A stretch of DNA of 39,230 nt from contig DAIDGR010000021.1 of the NCBI GenBank assembly GCA_027452265.1, forward strand, positions 1-39,230, given 5' to 3'. Positions 28,731-36,810 of the stretch are shown here, one piece after another (within the stretch, counting starts at the first letter, position 1; each line of letters starts with the position of its first letter). The translations under genes were made by a program, and so were the position numbers. Under the pieces are notes generated by a model. It was not told the DNA's origin, searched no databases, and saw only the letters and a program-made list of their open reading frames with translations. The DNA comes from Caulobacteraceae bacterium (GTDB lineage Bacteria; Pseudomonadota; Alphaproteobacteria; Caulobacterales; Caulobacteraceae).

Positions 28731-29780
28731 TTGGATAACCCGGGTCGTTCTGGACCTGATGGGCGCGGCCCCGAGGCGCGCGGGATCCTCGCCGAACTGG
28801 TCGCCGCCGGCTTTCTGCCGCACGCCGAAGGCGTTGTGCTGACGCCGCTCTCTGGCGGGGTCTCGTCGGACATCTTCCGTCTTGAGACGCCCGAGGGGCG
28901 CGCATTCGCCGTCAAGCGTTCGATCCCACGCCTGCGGGTCGCCGTGCCCTGGTTTGCGGCCGGCGCCCGCGCGGCCAATGAAATCGCCTGGCTGGAGGCG
29001 GCCCGGGCCGTGGACCCCCGTCTCGCCCCGGAGGTCCTGTTCGCCGCGCCGGGCGGACGGCTGTTTGTCATGGCCTATCTCGAACCTGCGACCCACCCGC
29101 TATGGAAGAGCGAGCTGGCGGCGGGACGGGTCGACCTCGCCTTCGCCGCCGCCGTCGGGACGGCCCTGGCGCACCTGCACGCCGCCACGGCCGGCTCGGC
29201 CGATCTGGCGGCGCGCTTTGGCGACCGCTCTTATTTTCATGACCTGCGGGTTGAGCCCTTCTTCCTCTACCCGGCCAAGGCCCATCCACGCGTCGCCGAT
29301 CGCCTCGGCGCCCTGGCCGCCGACCTGGAGACCCGCGCCCAGGCCCTGGTGCACGGCGATATCAGCCCCAAGAACATCCTGAAGGGCCCCGGAGGACCGG
29401 TGTTTCTCGACGCCGAGACCGCGGTCTTTGGCGACCCGGCCTTCGACCTCGCCTTTTGCCTCTCGCACCTGCTTCTAAAGGCCGTCTGGGTCCGTCGCGC
29501 GCGCGAGGCCATGGCCCAGGCGTTTGACGCGTTCGCCGCCGCCTATGGAGCCGGCGTCGCCTGGGAGCCGCGCGAGGCCTTGCTGACCCGAACGGCGCCG
29601 CTCACCGCGGCCCTTCTGCTGGCGCGGATCGATGGTCGCTCGCCGGTTCCCTATCTCGAGGCTCCGGCGGACAAGGCTCTCGTGCGCGACCTCGCCCTGG
29701 AGTTTCTCGCGCGAACCGATCTCAGTCTGTCCGAACTGGCGCGCGACTGGCGCGCGGCGGTATCGGCCGCGGCGGGATGA
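28731..29780 (+). CDS. Aminoglycoside phosphotransferase (APH)-family small-molecule kinase
   Basis: A 349-residue protein with the APH/choline-kinase fold. It has a glycine-rich nucleotide loop (LSGGVSSDIFRLET), the ATP-contacting lysine (FAVKRSIP), the catalytic loop VHGDISPKNIL, and FLDAETAVFGDPAFDLAF, the DxD metal site. Substrate cannot be inferred; most such genes outside resistance islands act on sugars, lipid head groups or metabolites. The start is TTG 28731 directly after the propeller stop; no better start is seen before the conserved domain. It converges on the DsbA-like gene with seven bases between stops. Confidence 0.85.
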   Translation: MDNPGRSGPDGRGPEARGILAELVAAGFLPHAEGVVLTPLSGGVSSDIFRLETPEGRAFAVKRSIPRLRVAVPWFAAGARAANEIAWLEAARAVDPRLAPEVLFAAPGGRLFVMAYLEPATHPLWKSELAAGRVDLAFAAAVGTALAHLHAATAGSADLAARFGDRSYFHDLRVEPFFLYPAKAHPRVADRLGALAADLETRAQALVHGDISPKNILKGPGGPVFLDAETAVFGDPAFDLAFCLSHLLLKAVWVRRAREAMAQAFDAFAAAYGAGVAWEPREALLTRTAPLTAALLLARIDGRSPVPYLEAPADKALVRDLALEFLARTDLSLSELARDWRAAVSAAAG

Positions 29781-29787
29781 GCCACAC

Positions 29788-30540
29788 TCAGGCGTGGGCC
29801 GCCTCCGCCTTGGCGACCGCCGTGCGGACCGCCTCCATATCTTCGCCGGGAATGATCTCGTCGCCGATCACGAAGGTCGGGGTGCCACTCAGATTGAGCT
29901 TGTTGAACAGCGCCGCGTTGCGCGCCAGCTGGGCCTTGACCTTCCTGGCGAAGACGCCGTTGGGCGCGAGGTCGGAGGGGTGGGCGCCGTGGGCCAGGGC
30001 GAGGCGGTCGATCTCCGCGTCGGTCAGGGGGCGCGCGGCCATATAGGCGCGATACAGGCCGATGAAGTCCCCTCCGGCGGCCTTGACCGCCAGGGCGTCC
30101 TGGGCCGCGTGCTCAGAGCTGGGCCCGAAGATCGGCATCTCCTTGAACACAACGCGCACCTTGGGGTCCTGCTGGATCAGGGCGAGCACCTGCGGCGCGG
30201 CGTTCTCGCAGTGCGGACAGCGATAGTCGTAAAACTCGGTCACGGTGACCGAGCCGGTGGGGTTGGCCACGGCGTCAGCCGGATCATGCTCCAGGGAAGC
30301 CCGCAAGGCAGGGAGCGCCGCCTCGGCCTTTCGCATCGCCGCGGCGTCGTCCGCCGCCGCCTTGGCTTCAAGCTTCTGGCTCATCTCGGCGAGCACCTCA
30401 GGATGGGCCAGGAGATAGGCCCGCACGCGCTGACCGAAGGCGTCATCGCTCAGGGTTGAGCCATGGCAGGCGGCCAGGGCTACCCCGCAAAGGATCGCCC
30501 CGAACAGGGCGGCGCCGGGTCGGTTTCGTCCAGGCGCCAC
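29788..30540 (-). CDS. DsbA/ScsC-like thioredoxin-fold lipoprotein
   Basis: A 250-residue periplasmic thiol oxidoreductase or isomerase. The N terminus has a hydrophobic segment ending LAAC (lipobox, Cys25). A helical domain like the N-terminal part of ScsC follows (FGQRVRAYLLAHPEVLAEM, about 35-80). Then comes the thioredoxin fold with active site CPHC at 108-111 and the cis-Pro loop GTPTFVIGDEIIPG. The start is GTG 30540, five bases past the M48 stop; upstream in-frame ATG would lie inside the M48 gene. Family members oxidise or shuffle disulfides. It is the last gene of the rne-M48-dsbA run. Confidence 0.88.
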   Translation of the reverse strand: MAPGRNRPGAALFGAILCGVALAACHGSTLSDDAFGQRVRAYLLAHPEVLAEMSQKLEAKAAADDAAAMRKAEAALPALRASLEHDPADAVANPTGSVTVTEFYDYRCPHCENAAPQVLALIQQDPKVRVVFKEMPIFGPSSEHAAQDALAVKAAGGDFIGLYRAYMAARPLTDAEIDRLALAHGAHPSDLAPNGVFARKVKAQLARNAALFNKLNLSGTPTFVIGDEIIPGEDMEAVRTAVAKAEAAHA

Positions 30541-30545
30541 GCGGT

Positions 30546-31940
30546 CTAGCCGCCGCCGAGGGCCTTGAGCTGCTCGGGCGTGGGCTTCGAGGCGAGGATG
30601 ATGTCGGTCGCGCGGCGCCACTGCGGCGTCCCCTTTTCGAAAAGTTTTCGGGCGTTGAAGGCGAAGGTCCGGGCCTCCAGCAGCTGGCCCAGATAGAAGT
30701 TCTGCTCGGCGGCCGCCAGGCGCGCCATGCCCGGATCGTTCTTACCATCGTAGGCCTCCGAGAGGAGGCGCCAGGCCAGCGGACTATCCGGCTCCGCCGC
30801 CAGAGAGCGCCGAAGGTCGAGAATGGCGGCGTCGAGCGAGGCGGGGTCGCCCAGGGCGACCAGGGCCTGGGCGTGGTTGATGCGCAGCAAGGGCGCGTCC
30901 GGGTCGATCTCCACCGAGCGCCCATGGGCGATCTCGGCAGCCCGGGTGCGGCCGGAGTCGAAGTCGATCTGGCCTTCCAGCTCCCACAGATAGGGGTTGT
31001 TCGGCTGCTCGGCCAGCAGCCCGTCCACCGCCTTGAGCGCCGCATCGGGTTCGATCTGCCGATAGAGGGAGATGGCCCGGGCGTAGCGCGCTGGGAACGA
31101 TTGATCGCTGTCGGGATAGTCCTCCGCGACCTGGCCGGCGCCGTCGATGAAGCCCTCCAGCTTGGCCTTCATGACCTCGAACGCCGCGATGGCGTGGGGC
31201 GAGTCGATCTGGTCGTAGTGCGGCTGCTGCTTGACCCGCACGGCCAGGGCCTCGATGCGGTCGTCCGACAGGGGGTGGCTGCGGAAATAGGGATATTTTT
31301 TGGAGTCGTCGAACACCTCCTGGTAGCGGAAGTAGTTCATGAAGGCGACGAGGCCCCGTCCGGAGACCCCGGCCCGCTCCAGATAGGTGGCGGCGGCCTG
31401 GTCGGCGCGGGATTCCTGCTCCCGTGAGTAGCCGAGCGCATTGAGCTCGCCGAAAAAGCCCGACGAGAAGATCAGGCTGGCGCCCGCGCTGGGGGCGCCG
31501 GCGAGGGCGGTCAGGATGCCCAGGCCCACCGAGACCAGCATCGTGCCAATGGCCGCATGCTCCATGTCCCCGGCCCGGGCCAGGTGCGCCCCGGCAATGT
31601 GGCCGGTTTCGTGCGCCAGCACGCCGATCAATTCATTGGGCGTCGTCGCCTGCAGGATCAGCCCGCTGTAGACGAAGATCTGCTGGCCGCCCGCGGCGAA
31701 GGCCTGCACTTCACGGCTGGAGACGAGATTGATCCGCACCGCCTTGGGATCGAGCCCGGCGGCGACGAAAATCGGGTCCATCTCCTCGTGCAGGGTCCGC
31801 TCGATCTCGGTGTCCCGGATGATCGAGATCTGGTCGTCGTCCTGAGCCAGGGCGGCGGACACCGGGCTCAGCACGAGCCCGGCCGCGGCCAGGGCGGTGA
31901 GGCCGTGGCGAAGGCCGCGGAAGAGGCCGGGATGGCGCAA
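30546..31940 (-). CDS. Periplasmic M48 zinc metalloprotease with TPR repeats (BepA-like)
   Basis: A 464-residue protein: signal peptide (GLTALAAAGLVLSPVSAALA), M48 domain with zinc motif HETGH at 110-114 and the third ligand in SREQESRAD, then TPR-like helices to the C terminus (NPYLWELEGQIDFDSGRT, PLLRINHAQALVALGD and others). E. coli BepA of this form degrades stalled LptD and assists BAM, so an envelope quality-control role is likely. I take TTG 31940, about ten bases after AGGGAG, because it puts the signal peptide near the N terminus; ATG 32012 inside the end of rne would add 24 residues. It shares the strand and operon with rne. Confidence 0.88.
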   Translation of the reverse strand: MRHPGLFRGLRHGLTALAAAGLVLSPVSAALAQDDDQISIIRDTEIERTLHEEMDPIFVAAGLDPKAVRINLVSSREVQAFAAGGQQIFVYSGLILQATTPNELIGVLAHETGHIAGAHLARAGDMEHAAIGTMLVSVGLGILTALAGAPSAGASLIFSSGFFGELNALGYSREQESRADQAAATYLERAGVSGRGLVAFMNYFRYQEVFDDSKKYPYFRSHPLSDDRIEALAVRVKQQPHYDQIDSPHAIAAFEVMKAKLEGFIDGAGQVAEDYPDSDQSFPARYARAISLYRQIEPDAALKAVDGLLAEQPNNPYLWELEGQIDFDSGRTRAAEIAHGRSVEIDPDAPLLRINHAQALVALGDPASLDAAILDLRRSLAAEPDSPLAWRLLSEAYDGKNDPGMARLAAAEQNFYLGQLLEARTFAFNARKLFEKGTPQWRRATDIILASKPTPEQLKALGGG

Positions 31941-31992
31941 GACAGCGTGTCTCCCTGGAGTGAGCCCCAGCCTTCCTTCTAAAGCCTCGGGG

Positions 31993-34644
31993 TCAGCGAC
32001 GCCACCAGCCACGGCGCGGCGCCGCCGCCGGAGCGGAGATCTCCGCCGGGTCGGGCGCGGGCGGCGGGGCGAGAGCCGGCGGCGGGACCGGGGCGGGCGC
32101 GGCCGTCGATTCGACTTCGGGTTCGGGCGCCGTCTTCGCGGACCGCCGGGACCGGGACGCCGGCTTCGCGGGCGGGGTCTCCAGGGGAGCTTCCGTCACG
32201 ACTGCCGTCGCCTCTGTCGCCGCCGCCTCCATCACGGGGGCGGGAGACTCGACGACCATCTCGGCGGGCGCGGCCTCGGGCGCCTGGGTCGCCTTGGCTC
32301 CCCGACGCGGGCGACGCGGCTTGCGCGCGGACGGCTCCGGCTCGGCCGGAAGCTCCACCCAGATCTCCTCGTCAGGTCCGCTGCTCACGCTGGCGGGCTG
32401 CGCCTCTGTCCGGGGCTCGATCACCGGCGCCGACTGGGCGGCGGCCTGGGCGGCGGCCTGGGCGGAACGTTCCGCCCGGGGCTCGTCGGTCGTGGCCTCC
32501 TGAGCCGCCGCCTCTGAGGCCTCAAGGGTCCGGCGCGAGGGCCCGCGCCACTCGTAGGTGTCTTCGCCGCTCAGCCGCGCCGGCCAGGACCAGCCATACA
32601 CATCGCCGCCGCCTGCGCCGGTTTCCTCGCGGGAGCGCCGACCGCCGCGTCGTCCGCGCCGCCGCCGACGTGAACCTCCGTCACCGTCCGCGTCGAGGTC
32701 CCCAGCGCCATCCCGCTCGCCATCCCGCCCGCTTTCGCGACCGGCCTCCGACGCGGTCTCGATCTCACCGCGACCGCCGCTCTCGCCATCCTCGCCACGC
32801 CGACCGCGCCGCCGCCGCCGTCCGCGCCGGCGTCCGTCGCCTTCGCCGCGAGGGCCGCGATCCGGACGCGCGACGCGCACCTCATCGGCGTCCGCCTCAT
32901 CCAGGTCCGACACGACCTCGTCCTCGAGGATCTCCTCGTCGTCCTCGATCTCGTCCTCGACGTCGAAATCGTCCTCGACAACCGTCGGGCGGACCGCGGC
33001 GCGCCGCGCCTCGGTGACCGCCCGCGGCTCGCTGGAGAGACGCTCGATCTCATAGGCGGCTTCGCCCAGGCCTTCTTCGACCATGACGCTGACGTGGACG
33101 CCGCGCGTCTCGAACAGGTGCGAGAGGGCCTCGCGCTTCTGGTTCAAAAGATAGAGGGCCACGGCCTGGGGCGCCTTGAGGGTCACCTCGCCGCCGCCAC
33201 GCACGGCCTCCAACTCCACGGCCCGCAGGGCGGAAAGCGCGCTCGATTCCACCGAACGCACCCGGCCGACACCCTGGCAGTGCGGGCAGATATGGGTCGT
33301 GCCTTCGAGGATGCCGGAGCGACGGCGCTGACGGCTGATCTCCATCAGACCGAAGCTGGAGATCTTGCCCATCTGGATGCGCGCCCGGTCCTTGGCGAGA
33401 CAATCCTTCAGGGTCCTTTCCACGGCGCGATTGTTCTTCGCCTCATCCATGTCGATGAAGTCGATGATCACAAGGCCCGCGAGGTCGCGCAGACGCAGTT
33501 GGCGGGCGGCCTCCTCGGCAGCCTCGAGATTGGTCTTGAGGGCGGTCGCCTCGATGTTACGCTCGCGGGTGGCGCGGCCCGAATTGACGTCGATCGCGAC
33601 CAGGGCCTCGGTCTGGTTGATCACCAGATAGCCGCCCGAGCGCAGAGGCACGGTGGGCGAATAGATCTGGGCCAACTTGTCTTCGATCCCGTGAGCCACG
33701 AACACCGGCGCGGGACCGCTATGGAGCTGAATTTTCTTCGCCTGGGACGGCATCAGCATGCGCATGAAGTCGCGCGCTTCGAGGTAACCCGTCTCGCCCT
33801 CGACAATCAGGTCGTCCACGTCCTTGTCGAACAGGTCTCGGATCGAGCGTTTGACGAGGTCCTCTTCCTCGTAGATCAGGGCCGGGGCGATGGAATGAAG
33901 CGTCTTGTCGCGGATTTGCGTCCATAGGCGCGACAGATACTCATAGTCGCGCTTGATTTCGGCCTTGGTGCGCTTGGCGCCGGCGGTGCGCACGATCAGG
34001 CCCATGCCGGGCGGCACGTCGAGATCCGCGACCACGGTGCGCAGGCGCTTGCGGTCGGTGGCCGTGGTGATCTTGCGGCTGATGCCGCCGCCCCGGTCGG
34101 TATTGGGCATTAGGACGCAGTAGCGGCCGGCCAGGGACAGATAGGTGGTCAGGGCCGCGCCCTTGTTGCCGCGCTCCTCCTTGACGACCTGGATCAGCAT
34201 GATCTGGCGACGCTTGATCACTTCCTGGATCTTGTAGCGGCGCATCAGGCGGCGGCGACGGCGCGCCACCTCCTCGTCGATCTCGTCCTCGTCGTCTCCG
34301 CCGAGGGACTCGCTGTCCTCGCCCTCAGCCTGGGGACGCTCGTCTTCCTCGTCATCGTCCGCCTCGGCCTCGCGCATCAGCGCTTCACGGTCGGCGTGCG
34401 GAATCTGGAAGTAGTCGGGATGGATTTCGTTGAAGGCCAGGAAGCCGTGGCGATTGCCGCCATATTCGACGAAGGCGGCCTGCAGGCTGGGCTCGACCCG
34501 CGTGACCTTGGCCAGATAGATATTGCCCCGGAGCTGCTTCTTCCCGAGGCTTTCGAAATCAAATTCCTCGATTTCGCTTCCGTTCAGCACCGCCACCCGG
34601 GTCTCCTCGGGGTGGGCGGCGTCGATCAGCATTTTCTTGGACAT
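31993..34644 (-). CDS. rne: Ribonuclease E
   Basis: Endoribonuclease and scaffold of the RNA degradosome. The 883 residues begin MSKKMLIDAAHPEETRVAVL. The S1 domain (from LRGNIYLAKVTRVEPSLQAAF) is split by an acidic insert (about 95-130, rich in Asp/Glu), as in other alphaproteobacteria. The DNase I-like catalytic part has AIDVNSGR (D352) and IIDFIDMDEAKNN, and the zinc-link is CPHC. The C-terminal half is disordered: acidic, Arg-rich (RNA-binding) and Ala/Pro-rich segments. It ends in PRRGWWRR; in Caulobacter this GWW tail docks polynucleotide phosphorylase. The start is ATG 34644. RNase E usually limits its own mRNA through leader structures, and such a hairpin is seen upstream. Confidence 0.97.
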   Translation of the reverse strand: MSKKMLIDAAHPEETRVAVLNGSEIEEFDFESLGKKQLRGNIYLAKVTRVEPSLQAAFVEYGGNRHGFLAFNEIHPDYFQIPHADREALMREAEADDDEEDERPQAEGEDSESLGGDDEDEIDEEVARRRRRLMRRYKIQEVIKRRQIMLIQVVKEERGNKGAALTTYLSLAGRYCVLMPNTDRGGGISRKITTATDRKRLRTVVADLDVPPGMGLIVRTAGAKRTKAEIKRDYEYLSRLWTQIRDKTLHSIAPALIYEEEDLVKRSIRDLFDKDVDDLIVEGETGYLEARDFMRMLMPSQAKKIQLHSGPAPVFVAHGIEDKLAQIYSPTVPLRSGGYLVINQTEALVAIDVNSGRATRERNIEATALKTNLEAAEEAARQLRLRDLAGLVIIDFIDMDEAKNNRAVERTLKDCLAKDRARIQMGKISSFGLMEISRQRRRSGILEGTTHICPHCQGVGRVRSVESSALSALRAVELEAVRGGGEVTLKAPQAVALYLLNQKREALSHLFETRGVHVSVMVEEGLGEAAYEIERLSSEPRAVTEARRAAVRPTVVEDDFDVEDEIEDDEEILEDEVVSDLDEADADEVRVARPDRGPRGEGDGRRRGRRRRRGRRGEDGESGGRGEIETASEAGRESGRDGERDGAGDLDADGDGGSRRRRRGRRGGRRSREETGAGGGDVYGWSWPARLSGEDTYEWRGPSRRTLEASEAAAQEATTDEPRAERSAQAAAQAAAQSAPVIEPRTEAQPASVSSGPDEEIWVELPAEPEPSARKPRRPRRGAKATQAPEAAPAEMVVESPAPVMEAAATEATAVVTEAPLETPPAKPASRSRRSAKTAPEPEVESTAAPAPVPPPALAPPPAPDPAEISAPAAAPRRGWWRR

Positions 34645-34722
34645 GGATGAGGACTCCGGGGCGCGCGGTCAAAGCCTCGCGCCGACTGAGGGCGCGCGCG
34701 CGGCGAGAGTCGTCGATGCGCA

Positions 34723-34739
34723 CGTCGAGAAACTCGACG
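34723..34739 (-). promoter_or_regulatory. Hairpin in the probable rne mRNA leader
   Basis: CGTCGAG and CTCGACG arms pair perfectly (7 bp) around a 3-nt loop, 79-95 bases before the rne start codon. E. coli rne is autoregulated through stem-loops in a long leader; this stem is a candidate for the same kind of control, though the transcript start here is unknown. Confidence 0.45.
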
Positions 34740-34985
34740 CAGCGGCGTATCGGCGACGAAGCGGCGGCGCAGCCCATGGTTCAATCTTCAAGGTCGCGCT
34801 CACCGAACAGGCGGGAGGGCGAGTGGCGGACAGGGCGTGGACGTCGCGGCGACCGCGTCGAGGGGGCCGTCGCCCTTGGGCAAGACCTTGCACGCCGTCC
34901 GCGCGGGCGACGCCACACGTAAGTCACGCTTAAGCGAAAGCGGTGGCGAAGAAAAGGCGCATGTCCCCCGACCCCGGATCTGACA

Positions 34986-35054
34986 CCCCAAACCCCAGAG
35001 CCCAGACCCTAGAGCCCAGACCCCAGAGCGCGGACCCCAGAGCCCAGAGCCCGA
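34986..35054. repeat. Tandem heptamer array (SCCCAGA / TCTGGGS)
   Basis: Nine 7-bp units in register from 34986 to 35048, then a six-base unit (35049-35054): CCCCAAA, CCCCAGA, GCCCAGA, CCCTAGA, GCCCAGA, CCCCAGA, GCGCGGA, CCCCAGA, GCCCAGA, GCCCGA. The minus strand therefore has GGG or GGGG runs about every seven bases, a layout able to form G-quadruplexes. It lies 150 bases before amiC and about 340 bases before rne on the minus strand. Confidence 0.8.
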
Positions 35055-35208
35055 CCCCGCCCGCCGTCGCGGGCGCATTCCCCGCGGTTTTGGCGGCCTG
35101 GTCACCGACGCTTAACCCTTTGGCTACGGGCGGGCGGCCATATGGCGGGCGATGTGACGCCCTGTCGATGGGACGGGGCGCGGCGATCGGGCTGACAGCG
35201 GAACCGGC

Positions 35209-36681
35209 ATGCGCGCGCGTGCGATCATGGCCATCGGGCTTGGGGCGACCGTTCTGGCGGCGCTCGGCGGCCTCGCGCGCGCGGCCCCCGCCGACCCGCT
35301 CGACGCCATCGCCCGGGATGTCGCGGCCTATCGGGCGACGCCCTCTGAGCGACCCGTGCACGCGCCGATCAAGACGTCGGCCCCGGTCGGCGCGGTCCTT
35401 ATGCCCATCGGCCTTCGCCTTGGCGGCGACGATACTGGCACGCGCGTCGTGCTCGATCTCGCCGCGCCGCCGGCCAGCCGCCCGGTGATTACCCCTCAGG
35501 TCGGGCATCTGTTCATCTCCGCGCCGGGCGCTGCGCCTGAAAGCGTCCTGGAGGGCGCCGGTCATGGACTGGTCAGTCACTGGCGCATTCGCGCCGTGGC
35601 CGGCGGGGCCCTGGTCGATCTCAGCGTCGCGCCGGGTGTCGGGGTCATGCGGCGGTTTCTATTGCCCCCTTCGGGTGAAGCTTCCGCTTGGCGCTATGTG
35701 ATTGATCTTGACCGTCCGGCCGATGAGCGCGCCCAACTGGCCGCCGCCCTGGCGAGGTCCGGCGCCGCCGGGGCGAGGGGAGCGGACGCGTCGGTCCAGA
35801 CAGGCGTCTCCCTCGCCGCCAATTCCGGCGCCGTCGCGACGACCTCCGGGCTTAGGGGCGGCGTCGCCCAGCCCCCCGCTCTCAAGCCCCCCGCTCTCAA
35901 GCCCGGCGCGCCCCCCGTCGGCCTCTCAAAGGCGTCGAACGTCGAGCGCCTGGCCACGCCGATGCGGCCCCAGGTCCAGCCGGCGATCTATTACGGCAAA
36001 CCTCGCGTGATCGTCATCGATCCCGGCCATGGCGGCCATGACACCGGGGCCGAAAGCCTGTTGCGCAACGAAAAGGACATCAATCTCGCCGCCGCCCTGG
36101 ATCTCAAGCGGCGACTGGAGCGCTCTGGCCGTTACAAGATCGTGCTGACCCGCTCCACCGACGTCTTTATCCCGCTGGCGGAGCGCGTGCAGATCGCCCG
36201 GCGCGCCAAGGCCGATCTGTTCATCTCGCTGCACAGCGATTCCGCCGGCGCCGACCCCACGCCGCACGGCGCCAGCATCTACACTCTGTCGGATCGGGGC
36301 ACGAGCCGGGTGCATCAGGTGATGCACGGCCAGGACCTCTTTGCCGGCGCGGCGGACCTCAAGACGGCGCCGACGGTGAGCCAGATCCTGCTTGATCTCA
36401 CCCAGCGCAACACCCGCAACCGTTCGGCCGTGTTCGCCGGCATGCTGCTCGACCACCTGTCCGGCGCGGTGGACCTGCTGCCGCACGGCCAGCGCGACGC
36501 CAACTATTTCGTGCTCCTGGCTCCGGACGTTCCCGCCGTGCTGCTGGAGATGGGCTTCATCACCAATCCCGCCGACGAGATGCGTCTGACCGACCCGGAC
36601 GAGCGGGCGGCGATGATGGATCGGGTGGGCGACGCGGTGGACGAGTATTTCGCGCCCCGGGCCGAGGTGGCGTCGCGCTGA
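35209..36681 (+). CDS. amiC: N-acetylmuramoyl-L-alanine amidase AmiC
   Basis: Periplasmic zinc amidase that cuts septal peptidoglycan to let daughter cells separate. The 490 residues comprise a signal peptide (ATVLAALGGLARAAP), an AMIN domain (about 60-165, from MPIGLRLGGDDTGTRVVLDL), a Pro/Ala-rich linker with a 15-bp tandem repeat, and Amidase_3 from about residue 262. Zinc ligands are H274 (DPGHGG), E288 (NEKDINLA) and H342 (SLHSDS), with the catalytic E447 in LLEMGFITNPADE. The start is ATG 35209; ATG 35227 is also possible. Divergent rne upstream and mrcA downstream match the order I recall in Caulobacter. Confidence 0.95.
   Translation: MRARAIMAIGLGATVLAALGGLARAAPADPLDAIARDVAAYRATPSERPVHAPIKTSAPVGAVLMPIGLRLGGDDTGTRVVLDLAAPPASRPVITPQVGHLFISAPGAAPESVLEGAGHGLVSHWRIRAVAGGALVDLSVAPGVGVMRRFLLPPSGEASAWRYVIDLDRPADERAQLAAALARSGAAGARGADASVQTGVSLAANSGAVATTSGLRGGVAQPPALKPPALKPGAPPVGLSKASNVERLATPMRPQVQPAIYYGKPRVIVIDPGHGGHDTGAESLLRNEKDINLAAALDLKRRLERSGRYKIVLTRSTDVFIPLAERVQIARRAKADLFISLHSDSAGADPTPHGASIYTLSDRGTSRVHQVMHGQDLFAGAADLKTAPTVSQILLDLTQRNTRNRSAVFAGMLLDHLSGAVDLLPHGQRDANYFVLLAPDVPAVLLEMGFITNPADEMRLTDPDERAAMMDRVGDAVDEYFAPRAEVASR
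35872..35901 (+). repeat. Perfect 15-bp tandem duplication in the amiC linker
   Basis: Two identical units (35872-35886, 35887-35901) add five residues in frame and encode PPALKPPALKPG in the disordered linker between the AMIN and amidase domains. A slippage-type length change that should not affect the catalytic domain. Confidence 0.8.
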
Positions 36682-36692
36682 GCGCTCGCCCC

Positions 36693-36729
36693 TGCGTCAG
36701 GCCAGGCCGCCGCGCCGCGCCGTGACGCA
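36693..36729. repeat. Spaced inverted repeat between amiC and mrcA
   Basis: TGCGTCA (36693-36699) and TGACGCA (36723-36729) are complementary across 23 GC-rich bases. It could be an mRNA hairpin ending amiC transcription or a two-site operator; no T run follows. Confidence 0.3.
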
Positions 36730-36810
36730 TGCAAGACCCTGGAGGCCGGGTCCGATTCAACGCATTCTGCGGTTTCGAGACCGCGCGCCGTGTTCTAGGG
36801 AAGGTCGGGC

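Larger units (their letters stand above)
34645..35208. other. 564-bp divergent gap between rne and amiC
   Basis: No convincing gene is visible; open frames here lack start signals and family features. It holds GANTC sites (34652-34656, 34707-34711), a tight hairpin (34723-34739), a 10-bp palindrome CGCTTAAGCG (34927-34936) and a heptamer tandem array (34986-35054). It must contain the rne promoter and leader (leftward) and the amiC promoter (rightward); I could not place -35/-10 elements with confidence. Confidence 0.6.

Noticed and set aside
28731-29780. Antibiotic resistance kinase
   Set aside because: The APH fold is present, but the sequence does not resemble a known resistance subgroup and the setting is ordinary chromosome.
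34986-35054. Heptamer array as a CRISPR
   Set aside because: Units are 7 bp with no unique spacers and no cas genes in the window.
35100-35125. Second CtrA box near TTAACCC before amiC
   Set aside because: Only one TTAA half is present; the position seven bases away does not match.
34930-35580. Frame across the heptamer array giving WALGS-type repeats
   Set aside because: Periodic peptide is simply the 7-bp repeat translated; it overlaps amiC antisense and has no supported start.
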